A program made the translations under genes and the position numbers. The notes beneath the pieces are model-generated. The model was not told where the DNA came from. It worked only from the letters and a program-made list of their open reading frames with translations, and made no database searches. From Paulownia fortunei (lineage: Eukaryota > Streptophyta > Magnoliopsida > Lamiales > Paulowniaceae), in the NCBI GenBank assembly GCA_019321725.1, contig CM033116.1:18807869-18871868 (forward strand): a stretch of 64,000 nt of DNA. Direction: 5' to 3'. Of the stretch, positions 1 to 13,812 are shown one piece after another. Each line of letters opens with the position of its first letter. The first letter of the stretch is position 1.

Positions 1-112
1 ATATAGAATATACACAAGGAAGATTGAAAATGACCAAAGACACCTCAATATTTGTGAAGAAGGAAAAGATAGGAGGTGTAGAATTTACAGGATATGTGCT
101 CAAAGTACTCGA

Positions 113-2292
113 TTATGCAGTATGGGTAAGATTGACAGCTCTATTGATTCTCTCAAGAATGCCACTGGCTTTTCTCTTGGCTCTGGAAGTGCCATTTTGA
201 GCAAGTTGAGATATTGTATGATACCTAGTTTCCTCTTCCCTCATCTCCTTCCACTTGGATCGACCACTAAAACAGATAGTATATAGGATGGCAATGCAAT
301 TCTCCTTATTGCGAGCACAAGAGGTCTCCCTAATTATACCAAGCAGGCAAGGAACTGCGCCAAGCTCTCCCATTTCTTCGATAGCCTTTTGGCTGGTTGA
401 AAGCATAGCAATGATGGACAATAACTCATCAACATGCATTCTACTCATGATCTTTTTCAGGATCACTGGCACCGCACCATCTCTAACAGCTCTTGCTTTA
501 TTCTCATGAATGATACAGAGATTAAAAATTGCTGAAGCAACATCTTTCATCGCTAAAGGATGCCCTTCGTCCAATAGGTCAATTAGGGGCTTCAACGCAC
601 CAGATTTACCAATTAGTGCCTTATTTGAGTCGAGAGCTGACAATGTAAAAAGGGCTGCAGCTGCATTGCTCCTTGTTTCAATTGTTCCGGACCTCAATGC
701 ATCCATGAGAAGAGGTATAACCATAGGTGTTTCTGCAACAAGCTTCTTGTTATTGTCATGAATGGAAAGATTCAAAAGTGTTGTAATTATATCTTCTTGG
801 AGGTCTGGATGAAGCTCACTCTGGCACTTGCTTTGAGAGAGCGGAGACAGCAACTGCAGAATCGCATCAAGAGATTCGCCGAAAAGAGCCCGAAACGAAG
901 GCATTCTTTTTGTCAATAGCCGCAACTCTTTTGCAGCTTCTTTTTGACCGGACAATGTTGAAGACATTTTCTTGAGCAAAGAAAGGAAATGGTCCCTATC
1001 AGATTCTGTTAAGCCCTCCTCACTGGTATACTGAACAGAGTCTGGCAATTTAATCCCATGATTTTTGCACCATTGTACTATCATTTCCCGAATCAAGTGA
1101 TTAGGCGTAAGAATAGTGTGAGAGAGTACTTGTTGGGTTCGAGGGCATGTCCTATTCCCAGCTTTTAACCATTTCTGAATGAATGGCCTATCGAAAGTCT
1201 GCCAAATTTGCAGGAAAAATGTTATCAATGCAGACAAAAGACAACATAGATGAATGTTTAAGCAAGAAATTCCAATCTCATGACTGCAAAATGATCACAA
1301 TGTCACCGCATTATCGATTTATACAAGATACAATTACTCTCCTCAAACATATAAATCAAAAGTTTGGTTTAAAATGAACTTTTTTCCCAAGCATTTCCGA
1401 TGCCTCAGATTATAAATTTTATAAAATAGACAATATAGAGGGAAAAATAAAAAAGCTTGATCATCTTAACTACCAACAAAAGGAAAATTTAGGACCAGAC
1501 AGAAAAATATCCACCACGAGCACCATCTCCCTTCTTCCAAAGCCCCCACCTCCACCACACACATAGAGAGAAGAAAAGAAAAACCTGGGCAGAGAGAAAA
1601 AAAGAAAGACACGTATGATTGAGCATCAAATATTTTCAAGCTCAACATCAAAACAAAAACATGGGCTATCATTTAAGAAATCAATTTGATCCATCAAAGG
1701 CAAGCATGGCAATCAACTACTTCAATTACCCACCAACCAATTATCAGTAAAATCTGAAAAAAAAAGATCAAAAAGAACATTTCTTAATCCAGAAACGTCC
1801 AGAAGAAAATACTTCCACCAACCACCAAAACTAAATATCCTCAACAACATTCTCAAAGTCCAGCCAAAGCCCAGTTCACAATTGATCAAAAACTCATCTA
1901 AACTTCTACCAACACATTGTAAAACAATTTCACAACAACAGAAGAATCACACACACACAAATTCAAAACTTCAGCTAGAAACTAAAATAAAACACCTGTC
2001 CGGAAGCAATAATCACAGGTTCCCTCATGAGTTCCCTCGAAAGTGGGCACTTAAACTCCTCCGGCACCGCCCCAGAAACCATTTCATGAGCATAATGATG
2101 ATTCAAATAAACAGATTTCTTCAATTTCAATTCCTTCAAAGCACACAGCATTTTCTGCACTCTATCAATTGCCTCCAGATTAACATCATCCTCATCCACA
2201 ATTGCCTTCACTAATTTCTGCAATTCTTTCTTCAGTTCCATGGCTTTAGCCACCATCATTGGATCCCCTTCAAGCACACCACTCTTCGCCAT
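113..2292 (-). CDS. PUB9: U-box and ARM-repeat E3 ubiquitin ligase, PUB9-like
   Basis: Two exons, complement(join(113..1198,1996..2292)), with a 797-bp phase-0 GT-AG intron falling after ASGQ inside the U-box. The product is 460 aa, the same length I recall for Arabidopsis PUB9. The start is the ATG at 2290-2292 (MAKSGV); the GTG just upstream is not a start. Residues 1-75 form a charged helical N-terminal region. The U-box covers about 77-150 (EEFKCPLSRELMREPV, then TFDRPFIQKWL and NRTCPRTQ). ARM repeats follow from about residue 180 (LLNLSIHDNNKK, RSNAAAALFTLSALDSNK, AIFNLCIIHENKARAVRDGAV). The protein ends in NLTHTA, matching the family C-terminus. Known for the family: the U-box recruits E2 and the ARM repeats bind substrates or receptor kinases. 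Arabidopsis PUB9 has been linked to S-domain receptor kinases and to lateral root growth under low phosphate. No frameshift or missing core residue was seen. Confidence 0.95.
1199..1995 (-). other. Intron of the PUB9-like gene
   Basis: The donor on the minus strand reads CAG|GTGTTT and the acceptor reads GGCAG|ACTTTC. Splicing restores the U-box without a gap. The interior is A-rich on the plus strand and contains no recognised element. Confidence 0.9.
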
Positions 2293-2499
2293 CACTTTTT
2301 TTTTTTTTTTTCTCTACTACAAATCCCAAATGTATTATATAAATTCTGACTGGGTTTTCGCTTTTTCTTTGCTATTCCTTTTTCTCATTTTTTCCCGGGT
2401 GGGTAGGCTTCAGAATTTGAAGTATTTCCTTCACTTTTCTTGTTCAACACACGGTAAGTGTTTCTTTGAGTGAGGTATGGAATAAGACTGAGACTACCC

Positions 2500-2531
2500 G
2501 GGGTGGGGGTGGGGTTGGGGGTGGGGTTGGG
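2500..2531 (+). promoter_or_regulatory. G-quadruplex-capable G-run cluster upstream of PUB9
   Basis: Successive runs of three to five G separated by single T or TT spacers lie about 210 bp upstream of the PUB9 ATG, on the strand opposite the coding strand. The pattern fits the canonical four-tract G-quadruplex rule. A role in transcription is only inference. Confidence 0.5.
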
Positions 2532-2619
2532 TGGTTGAGGGTCCAGTGTGTCACACAATCGTGAACCCGTGGCCGCACAGCTGGCAGGCTACGCGGAAGG
2601 GGAAGTACAAGGGGTTCTT

Positions 2620-5600
2620 CATCATGCGTATGTATGTATTAATTACTATTTAAATTTTATTTTTTAATTTTATGTTTTGGAATCTCTCCTAAATATTTAA
2701 TTTTTATTTTCTTGTATAACTAAGAGTCTAGGATTGGAAAATGATTAATAATATTGTATATTATTAATTGATTAATTGTATATGATTATATATATATATA
2801 TATAGTTTTTGATTTGTTTGTATTCTCTAATTGTGTTCATAACAACTATTCGGTGTTAAACTATTTAGTTTATTATTTAATTATTTTATAAATTTTGCAG
2901 ACAAATTTACGTTTAGATTGTCTAGTTAGAGTTATAAAATTTAAATTTATAATAATAAATTTATTTATTTTATTTCAATAATTTTATGTTACAATAAAAT
3001 TTAAAATAATTAGACTCTCATTTTCAGTATTTTTTGAGTCAATATGGTGGTATATGACGTTATTTGAAATTATTTTCATAAAATTTATTTCAAATCAAAA
3101 AAAATTCATCCAAACATAATCTTTAAATTTTTTAATAAAATAACTATATTACATATTAATATTAAATAGAACTAATTATATCAACTAATCAATTACATAA
3201 TCTATGAATATTTATTTTTGAACAAAAGTTAACACACAAAAAAATTGAATAATGATGAAAATATGATAAGTATTATTTTAGATAGCATGGTAGTTTGCAT
3301 GTGAAAGATTGAATAGGACATGTGTAGTAGTAGTGGAGATGGAGAGGAAGGCATGTGACTATGTTCGAATATTTGGATTATGATTATCATAATCCCATTA
3401 TCACAACATATGGATTAATGTTGTTGTTAATGTTGTTAATGCATAGTAAAAAAGTAATGTGGTCATATGAGGAATCAATTTATGATGGTTGACCTTGAGC
3501 TACACATTCAATATTCACTATTATCTAGGAAGAATTTTTATTTTTATTTTCCTTAATTGTGAGTACTTTATAGATTGATAATATTTCATTTTTTCTTTCT
3601 CAAAAATTCATCTAATTTTAAAGTAATAGTATAATACCATTAATTATCAAATACTCTTTGTAAGATAATTGTGTATAAATGTATAAAATTATTATTTTTC
3701 ACATTAGTTAGAATTTCGTATCAAGTCAAATCAGATCTATAAAAATGTGATGTATGGAGTTTTTTTCTACTTTAAATTCCAATTTGTATGTCTAAATTTG
3801 AGTGGAAAATTAAAACTTGAGTTGAGGAGTGCAAATGTTTTGTATTTTTATTTTTATTTTTATCTTTAAAAGTAGTGATTTTAAAATAATCACAACATAT
3901 TATTACTCTAACTAAATATTATTTCAAGGAAAAAAAATCTACAAATTTGATGCAAAATAAATAAATATGTATATAAATAAAAGCATTCAATTTAGAATAT
4001 GAGTGACTCAAGCAATACAAGTTATGGTACAATTGAAAAACATATTAAGAAAGATTTCATATTGGTGTTTTCATATCGTATTTCACTTTATATATACACA
4101 TTAAGTGTGTATAATTCAATCCAATATATATATTTAAAAAAATATTTTATTTATTTGATATATATATATCTGAAATGAAATATAAGATAAAATATCAAAT
4201 TAAAATAAATAATTGAATTTGTCAGAAGAAAATATATTTCCATTTCAGGTTGAATATCCAATTGTGCGATTTTTTTGTTTTTGCCATAATATTTTAAATT
4301 CATAAAATAATTCACATTATTTGGATGATTAAATCAATTTCTTTGATCTCCCAGTCCCTAAACCTTAGTAGTTTCACAAAGGATTTAAATAATATTTTCC
4401 TTCTTTGTCAAAAGTAGTATCAAGTGAAAATATCATTCACATTTTCTAAAAAGTCCCCACACACAATAATAATTCAATCCAAATGGCAATGTATTTTGAT
4501 GTAGCACAATATGATGATCAACTAACTTCAATCATGTGCCATTACCACCACAATAAAAACAATAAAAAAAAGAAAATAATTGTCATAATAAAAACAATCG
4601 ATGACTATATATTAAATTTTACATTAAAATAGATCGAAAATGAAATTGAACAAGTTGAACTAAACCTAGAACTATACTAAAACAATCGATGTGTATATAT
4701 CAAAGTCTACATCAAAGTTAGAATAATCAAAATTAGTTAAATCTAGAACTTCAAGACTCAACGCGTTAACTTTTGTCACCGAAGTTTCATTAGCGATTGA
4801 CAAATATAATATTTTTGAAATCCTATTGTCTAAGGCATGTTTGGTGTTTTTTACCAAAATATTTTCATTCTTTTGGAATGGAAAACGTACTTGGGATTAA
4901 TGTGTTTGAAAAAATATATTTGTGTTCTTTCAAAATATTAATCAATTATTATTTTAATTAAATAATTATATTTTTTATTATACAACCAGTAGATAAAACA
5001 AAATAACATTTACAAAATATACATAATTAAAAATATTTTTATTATACATCATATCAATTATTCTCAATAATTGATTCAAATACATTTTCATTCACACACA
5101 ATAAAAAACATCTTGTATAATTCAAAACTTTAACTCTATGGATAAATTAGTTAGTAACTAAGTAGATAATGCAAAATTGCCCTTCTACAGTAGTGAAGGT
5201 GACTAGTAACTGCAATAGAGAAAGGACTAAGAAGTGAACGGGAAGATTAATAACATGCGACACATGTCTCTACTGTACGCTAACGGTAAATAGCTACAGT
5301 AGTAAACTCGGTGATAGAAGTTTGTGGTGGGGCAGCGATTTACTGTTATTTTAAATTCAAAAAGACAGCAGCCGACATTATTAGGGGGAAATTAATTGGG
5401 GTTCACAAGTCAAATACCACCTTTACCCCTACTCTGTCACTTCCTTATTTCTTAACCTATTTAATCTTTCTATCATTTATAATGTAAAAAATTTGACAAA
5501 TGATTAGAAGATTGTCCAAAGTTGAAGATAGGAATATAAATTTCCAAATGGATTATGAAGTGGAATCCACTTTTAGTTTTAGAAATATTATTAATATTTC

Positions 5601-5630
5601 ACTTCTTTTTGAATTGGAAAAAAAAGTGCT
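2620..5630. other. AT-rich intergenic sequence
   Basis: I see no gene here. The sequence is dominated by A/T runs, with a short (TA)n tract near 2789-2803. The predicted 61-aa reading frame at 4672-4857 has no recognisable domain and is judged spurious. Confidence 0.6.
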
Positions 5631-6061
5631 TAGGGAGTATTTGCAAAAAAAAATTATTTTTTAAATAAGTGATTAAAGTTAGTATTGTTGAGAATTAGGA
5701 AATAAATAAAAGTGATTAGTGTTTGAAAAAAAAATTAAAAAAATTGAAGATAGAGTGTTTGGTAAAAAAAAATAATTTCAAATGAGTTTATCAATAAAAT
5801 GACAAATCAAAATCACTTTTTGGATTATGCAAAATTCTTGATGGTAAACATGTCAAAATAAGCTTTTATTTATTTACAAAAATATTAGAAATATGTTTAG
5901 AGAAGTAGAAACATCCCATCCCCAGCTTTGAAATTCCATTTAAATTAAGTAAAAGCATAATCACAAATTGACATTTAAAAATACTAAAAACTATTTTTTT
6001 TAAGCAGAAGGTTGAAAATTGCTTCCTTTTTTTTTTTAAGTGATTGCAAACACTTCCTTAC
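5631..6061. mobile_element. MITE-like element, AGGGAGT-TTTGCAA terminal inverted repeats
   Basis: The left end reads TTAGGGAGTATTTGCAA. The right end, reverse-complemented, reads GTAAGGAAGTGTTTGCAA, giving imperfect terminal inverted repeats about 430 bp apart. The interior is AT-rich and non-coding. The same terminal motif bounds another element at 36266-36747, so this is a dispersed family. Superfamily (hAT or Mutator) is not decided because I could not fix a target-site duplication. Confidence 0.55.
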
Positions 6062-6590
6062 AACCTCTAAGTGAATTGAACTTGAATAAATTGAAAAAGG
6101 AATACAATCACTGACGGAGTTAGGGGTGAGTGGCGGGGACAACCCCTCAACTTTAATTTTTTTTTAAATTAGTATTAATTTTATATATAAAATTATTAAA
6201 ATTTAAAAATTTATGATTCTTAAATAATAAAAAATATCTATTTATTTATTATTTTAAAAAATAATAATAATTTTCGTTCCCAATATTTATTTTCTGACTC
6301 CAAACTTAAATACAACCTTGACATGACACTTTTTTCCATGATATAAATTTGTGGTTGGGGTCGCAACCGAAATCAATGCAGGAAATTATGTCTCTCCTAA
6401 AAGTTAGTTAACTAAGTCTCATTTTATTCTAGATTTTTCTTTCCTCATAAGTCATTTGTCGTATGCGGGAAGGGCTCGTGCAGCTGCATCATGATTTGAA
6501 AAAGGAATTGTTTGTGATTTTAAACTTTATTGCTAGATGTAATTTTCTTGCCGCATATTCCGTAATCAAGTTGGGGACATGCTGTCACAT

Positions 6591-6750
6591 TAGTCATTGT
6601 AATTAATTATAAGTTAATTGAGTTAAAAGAATTTGTTTGGTTAAGCAATGGATTACCACCTTAATCATTGTAATTATAAGCTATTGAGTTTAAGAAATCG
6701 TTCGGTTAAGCAATGGATTACACCTTAATCATTGTAATTGGTTAGAACAT
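6591..6750. repeat. Three-copy imperfect tandem repeat, period 64-70 bp
   Basis: Copies start near 6591, 6661 and 6725, each opening with TTARTCATTGTAATT. The first two contain GGTTAAGCAATGGATTA near their ends. No coding content. Confidence 0.7.
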
Positions 6751-9700
6751 TGAGTTTTAAGACATGAAAAGTTTCAAATTATGGTTGCAATAACAAAAGT
6801 TTAGGAGGTGTTTGTAATTGTTTTTACTTTTGAAAAATGTAACAATGTAGAGATTTTTGGAAAAGTGACTTGTAAAAGGGGAAAAAGTTTTGAAATTAGT
6901 TTGAGAATTTTTTTCTTAAAAAAACAAAAAAGGTTTTATAGCAAAAAAAACATATGCTTAAACTTATGGGGCAAAAAATGTCATGCCAAGAAAGAAAATT
7001 GGTGTTTGGTAAATTGTAACAATTAAATTTTAATGTGAAATAAATCAATAACAAAATTATTTAATTCGTAAGATTAGTACTTATCTAATGTTTTCTCCTT
7101 TTGAAATTAAGTTATCTGATATGATATCACTCGTTTTTTTCGAATCTCTTATTGAATATCATCTACTATATGGGAGTTTGCAACCAACCCAATAAGTTAT
7201 TATGGCGCAGGTTATTTTAGTAAAAAAATTCCAACGCTTAAATTAGAGGTAGAACAAATAAAATATAAGTAAACGGTAAAATATCGTTATAATAAAATGC
7301 ATAACTTGAAATAATAAGAAATGATAATATTTATAGTTTTTATTGAAGGATTGCCCGTAGGTGTTGCGTGGTGCATGAACCCATGGGTTTGGACTATTCT
7401 AGAAGCCTTATAAGACTTATACTTTGAGCCTTGTATCGAGCCAAGACTAGCACCTTCAATTCGAATTTTTTTTTTTAAAAAAAATCACACTCTATGTTGC
7501 TCGGATAAGAATAGAACAAAATAAATATTTTTATCTCGTTATTAATTTTATATAAAATAAATTTGAAATTTACTGTAATAATTTAAAATAAGAATTTAAT
7601 AATTTAAGATTTATTTTATTGTGGATTATCTAAATAAATTCAATTATTTTAAAAAAATTCACTTTAAATTTATTAATCCAAATGAAAATTTAAATTTAAA
7701 ATATTATGCTTTTATATTCTTGGGACCGTCTCCCCAGCCGGCAACCTTGAATTAGGAGGTGGAAACGAGGTGATGAACAATGATTGTGGCGGTGAAGAGA
7801 AAGATACGGGATCAAATGAGGGGCAAAAATAGATTTTAGATAAATTAATAAAGGTAAAAATGTCGAAAGTAGCTTCAAAATAAGCTATTTTTTTTTCTTT
7901 TTTGAAATATTGCAATCACCCCATAATTTATATACTCTTTTTAGTATCTAAATGAATAGCATAGAATTTTTCTAAGATAACCATCGAAAATTTAGAAAAA
8001 TAAAGGTTATTTTCTTTGATTAGGAGACTTATATAAATAATTTCATTAATTTTGATGATTGTGTTTTCTTATTTGCATTGTGTAGAGCCCACTTTAAGGA
8101 TAAAATCATTGTGATTTTGACTTCTCTATTTTAGAATATTTATCTTTTTTTTTATTCTTAATATTATTGGTCCTACATTAAAAATAAAAAGTAGCCCAAA
8201 ATGTAACTTAATAAATAAATAAATTATAATTCCAAGAATATGAAATTTCAAGTTTGAAATCCGTAAAAAAATATGATATTTTATCTACTTTTACAATAAT
8301 TATTAATTTAATTATAAATTATTATTTCTTGTTAAAAATTGACTGATTATTGTTATAGTTAATAATGATTGATATTGATTTATTAAAATAAAATAAATTA
8401 TATTTCAAAATCATTTTTATGAAATGTCTTCCAAACCAAAAATTCATAGAAACAAATTCATATTAATAAGTAATAATCATTAAATTTCCCTTGTTAATGC
8501 GTCTAGCATATCTCGTTCCCTTTGCAAATTATATTAGCATATTCACAGGCATCACATATATGAAAATAATTGTAGTTAAAAAAATCACTTTTTAATTTTA
8601 TTTTATTTATTTTATTGTCCTTACCAGGCCATGCCAGAAACTGAGACATCATATATTACGTAAGATTTCATTAATGGTACAGTGTGGTCACCACTGACGT
8701 TTGATCTGTTGTCATTGCATGCCTAACTACATTTTTCATAATTATTTTTTTTAGAGGCAATTATATTATTAGATAGGGTGTAACATGCTTTAATTTGGAA
8801 GTGAGCATGAAGTTATTATATTTAAACTGAAACATGATACAACTTTTCAACGTTATTTTCTATTATGAATTTATTTGTTTTAATTTATGTTTTATTGTAT
8901 ATTTCATTTCGCATATACTCATCAAGTATATGTAATCCATAATTAAATATTTATTTAAGAAAATATTTTATGTATTTGACGTTTTTCAGAGCATATGTTA
9001 AGCATTAAAATTGATATATTGCCGAATAAGTATTAATTTCCTATCATATTGATTTTTTTTGTTAATGGCGTGAAAATATAAATTTATGCAAGGTAGCCTC
9101 ATATGTCTCAAATTATATTTTTTTATAGTGTGAAAAAATTATTGTATAATTCACATACAGTCCGATGGTAATGGTAATTATATCAAAGTAGATGGATAAA
9201 AAAGTGGATTAATGAAATATAACTTCTTATGTTTTTGTAATTTTACTAGCTAAAATTATTAATTATTCTCATTAGAAAGTTGACAGTAAAATCTTAGGAC
9301 AAATAGATATTCATGAAAATCTAACAAACACAATACCCACTACATGACAAGAAAAACCGGGAACTGGGTTCGAACCAGAAGAATCAGGCTGTCGGCAGTC
9401 CATGCACCAAAACCATGCAATTATTGCTAGCCCTTATTTTTCATTTATTGTCGTCATCAATCATTTTTATAAAAGTAGGGGTGATAATGGGCAAATTCAA
9501 ATCTAAACTTGCTCAAATTCATTGGTTTGGAGGGTTTTAATATTCATATTTATAAAATATACATACATGTAAATAATTAAAAAATATTTTTATTTTTGAT
9601 ATACATTCTAAACCACTCATGCATAATATTTGGTACTTTTAAAGTGAAACATTTAGTACGTATATTATATTTATTCATATAATACTTGACGAATAATATT

Positions 9701-11385
9701 TTATTTTAATAAATATTTATAATATTTAATTATAATTTAAAAATTATTCAAAAGTTATATATAAGTATTAGTAAAATATTCTATAAAAATAATGAATATA
9801 AATTCTAATAATTTATGAATATATTATTTATTATTAAATAGTCATATTTAAGTTATGTCATAGTTAATAAATTAAATATTTTAGAAATACTTATAAAATA
9901 AATTTTATGTATTTTAAAAATAATCACAAACACAATTCATACAAGTATTTTTGCGTCTATCTATCAATCCATATATTAACTATTTTCTTATATTTTGTCG
10001 ATTTTTCATTATAATTTTTAATAAAAATTGATAACATACTCATATTTATTAAATGCAAAAATTCTTTCATTTCGTATTTAACTAACTAGGGTATAAATCA
10101 ATTTGGAGTTTGAAATTTTTATTTTCAAACCCGAACTAGACTCATACCTATTTAATATTTTTTATTTATTTTTATATTTTTATATATAAATGATATTATT
10201 ATTTAAAAATATATTTTTTGAAAAATTTTGGTAGTATTACTTTCAAAAAATATATTTGTAATATTTTAAAATTATAAAATAATTTAAATTCATGTAGATT
10301 TGAATTTGAGTTTTATAAATCTTAACAAAGTCAATTTTAAATTTTGATAAATTCGATTCAAATTCAATTTATTGTTCTCGTTATAGGGGAGTCGGCAGGT
10401 CCAACGTGAATGGTGAGGTGTCATTCTGGGGGCTCGTCGGTTGTCGTTTTGGTTTGCCTACAAAAGAGTGCCAGATGGGATGGTTATGACTGTTTGAGGC
10501 TTTTTCAACTTTGAACACATTTCCTCTCTCACTCTCCCTCATTTTTCCGACAAAGAATAGATCATGATCTCTTTTTGTATGACTAAATATGATGGATTAA
10601 TTAGCTATTAAAACACCTTAAATTCAAAGATAATTAGGATGAAATACTTATGAAATCTCATAAAATAAAATGATTAATGAGGCCATAAATAAAAAAAACT
10701 CAAATAAAGATGTGAAATTAAAAAAAATGACTAATAAAATAATTATTTATTAAAAATAAACTATAAAATTTTAAAGCTCATTTTCAACAGCTACAACATA
10801 AAAAGAATAGAAATTTTGGACTCCTTTATTTATTTATTTTTCTAGTGGTTGGTGCTAATGATGCTATGTCGGGACTTAAATCAGATTTTAATTTTAAATA
10901 ATTCTCATCCCATTTATTAGTATCAAGTTTCATTGGATAAGAAGTTTTTAGATAATAGTTGAAAAATACAAATTTTGTGTTTGTTTGTACATTATTGCTA
11001 TCAAAATAATTATTGAAAGATAGTGATGTCATATTATTAATTTAAGTGGAAGGGTATTTTTACCAGAAAAAAATTTAGTTTTAAAAAATAAAATCTTGTA
11101 ATAAGACATCACAAAAAATAACAATAATAGTAATAGGAGTAATGTTTTTTAGGAATGTTTGCTCATTATTATAACCTCACTGACTTAATCCTGCAATCTA
11201 TCAGTATGACTTTTGATGAAAATCTTTTGCCTTACAACTTCTTCCATTGGTTTTTCTAAGAATTTAAAATTGCTATCAATTAGGAAATTAGAAGCTTTTA
11301 TAAGTTGACATTCGAAAAAAAAATACTAATTTTTAACACCACGAACATCACTAAGTGATTATAAAGGTTTTTGTCAAATAATTAT
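6751..11385. other. AT-rich intergenic sequence with repeat debris
   Basis: No gene is supported. Short reading frames (6808-7026, 7696-7915, 10826-11032) have no recognisable motif and strongly AT-biased composition. A stretch from about 9475 resembles the dispersed GGGGTGATAATGGGC-type non-coding repeats common in plant spacers, but I could not delimit it. Confidence 0.5.
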
Positions 11386-11691
11386 AGGGATGTCAATGGA
11401 TTGGATTAGATTCGGATCCACTTTGGATCCGCATCGCTTGGAGCGAATTTGAGAAGATATAAGTGGATATAGAGCGGGTCTTGATTTTTAATTTTTAAAC
11501 CTGCCTCGTCTCGTTTATTTTTTTTTATTTTCATTTAATATATATATATTTATATAATATTAATTTAATTTTTTTTAATATTTTTAAAATTATAAAAAAA
11601 AATTAACAGATCTAATTCAAATTCAATGGATTCAAAACAGGACCGATCTTGAATTTTAATAAAATCACCCAAACCGACCTGTTGCTGTCCT
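11386..11691. mobile_element. MITE-like element with AGGGATGTCAATGG-type ends
   Basis: The left end is AGGGATGTCAATGG. The right end, reverse-complemented, is AGGACAGCAACAGG, an imperfect terminal inverted repeat. The interior has the GGATTCGGATCC-like and ACCGACCTGTTG-like sub-terminal text typical of a widespread non-autonomous plant element, often classed as hAT-like. No coding capacity. I could not confirm an 8-bp target duplication. Confidence 0.5.
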
Positions 11692-11965
11692 AAAGATTTG
11701 AAATGGAATTATGCTTGGAGCATGCTACAACTTTTAGAAAGAAAAAGTAATGAACATTAAAATCTATAAAAATATCAAATGTAACATCCCAACAACCAAA
11801 ATCTTTATCATTGCATAAAAAAGTTGTGGTCAATCATCATTATGTTTGAATTTGCATGCACAAATATCGATTAGCAACGAAGCTCATTACATGTTAATCA
11901 TTTAAATAGTGTTAAAATGGAGTTTTAAGTTCTGTAATATAAATTATATTATAAATATTTTTGAA

Positions 11966-12265
11966 GGGGCATTACATAGGCCCAATAAAAAGAGGCCCAA
12001 TTACGAGTATGACCCAAACCCAATAAAAGAAGGCTCAATTACATATGATGGGCTCAAACCCCATCAAAAAATACTATAAATACCCATTCATCCATTTAAT
12101 GAAGGTACGCATTTTGTTTGTTATAAAATATTTTTAAATCTTCATTTCCTGAATTCTTTCTCTAGTTTTAATTTGAGCGTCGGAGCGTCTTCACCGGAAC
12201 AACCCCGACACCCCTAACGACTTGTTGTATTACAGGCAGCAACCCACTTCTTAATTGTTATCCAA
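11966..12265 (+). mobile_element. LTR fragment, Tat/Ogre/Retand-like Ty3-gypsy
   Basis: The fragment has a core promoter (CTATAAATACCCATTC) and then the hallmark R/U5 text TTTGAGCGTCGGAGCGTC and CCCCGACACCCCTAACGA. It ends in TTGTATTACAGGCAG followed by AACCCAC. A matching arrangement recurs at 55560-55830, which supports a shared LTR family. No gag or pol was seen next to it, so it is a solo or truncated LTR. Confidence 0.6.
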
Positions 12266-12670
12266 CTCAAAGTAAAAGATAGAAAGTGATACCGCATCAA
12301 TTTTATTTTGTGATACCATAATCAAGGACTTACAAAATCAGCTTTGATGCTATCTAAATAACTAACATGAATTTTCTCGTAACGCATGGCATCCAATATA
12401 TGCTGAGTACAAGTTTTAAATTCTTTTTTAAGGGATAAATTCATGAAGCATTTTTTCCTTTTTCATTTGCCATTCAAAAAAAAAGAAGGTTATTCAATTG
12501 GACTATAAATTTTTGGGTCCCATTTATCGATCCAGCCCAATGCATAAGTGGGATAAAAATGGGTATTACGAGCTACGTCCCAATTGTGGCCTGAGAGAGA
12601 TTTCAACTACAATGCATTTCAACTATGATGGACCAAACCAAATATTGTTAAAAAAACAAGGCTATGAAGT

Positions 12671-12724
12671 GGAGTCATGAATTTTAATGTTGAAGGGGAG
12701 TCATGAATTTTAATGTTGAAGGGG
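12671..12724. repeat. Tandem duplication of 26 bp
   Basis: Two perfect adjacent copies of a 26-bp unit beginning GGAGTCATGAATTTTAATG, at 12671 and 12697. It lies in non-coding sequence. Confidence 0.85.
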
Positions 12725-13812
12725 AAATTGAATTTATTTTAATAACAAAATATATTTTGAGTCTTATATATATATACACGATAAGGGTTTTCAATAAAAT
12801 CACATTTGAGAATGGCAACAGTCATTAAATAAAGCCCATGTATTTATTGGCCTTTAGCCCATGGATAAGAATAGTACTTGGGCTTTTTGTCCTTCATAAT
12901 TACGTGTTTTTTTTGGGTACAAAATAGTTCAAGACAGATCCTCATCACTTGCTTTACAAAGCTTCGCCCTTCACTGTTTGACTATCTCAGACTTAGTCAC
13001 TGGGCCTAAGTATTTGGGTCACATTTTGGGATTTTGAGATTATTTTACCTATATAAGAGAAGGGTTTGTGGGCTGAGTTAATATATTGAGTAGACCAAGG
13101 CTTCACAGGAAGACGTAGTAGGTGGGTTGACTTAAGTTGTTTGAATCGACCTAGTACTTTGGTTGGGATTCTTTTCTTAAAAGGAACCATGATAATTGGT
13201 TTAGTACTGATTAGGTCTGCTATATTTAAATGCACATTTGCCCAGCATACATTAATGGGAACCCTAGAACTTTTCGGAGAACTGATAAAAAAATAAATTC
13301 AAAAGATATTATCCTAAATAATGTATATCTATAGAAAAACTAAATTCTAAGAGGTTTCAACCACTCTGGCACTGATACATACATAAGTTAAAGGTAAATG
13401 TATATTTTTGTTATTGTTCTTTGTAAAAAATTTAAGTATTGGAGGATTTTTGTTGAACAATTCAAACACTTTTAATCCTTATTTTGCAGGATTTGTTAAA
13501 AGTTTTGAAAGAACTAGACCGCCAAAAGCTGGACACATATATACATGCAATATTCATATAAACACATTTATGTACGCATAGGTATTCATATATTTATATG
13601 GGTATGTATAGGACTTGGCATACAAATTTATATTTATACAAAAAAATAAAAATGTCTCGAAAAATATTAATGTCAGATTACTAAAGAAAAAAAAAGTATT
13701 AATAGCTTATTTAAATTGGTATTTTGCTTATTAGATTTTGGATATGAGATTCCCAATTTTGAGAAATTGCTTTTATTTACCCTCACTCAATTATACATGC
13801 AAACAAAAAAAA

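Noticed and set aside
9350..9425. Possible tRNA fragment: GGGTTCGAACCAG resembles a T-arm.
   Set aside because: Only a four-pair stem and loop are present. No acceptor stem, D-arm or anticodon arm can be placed on either strand.
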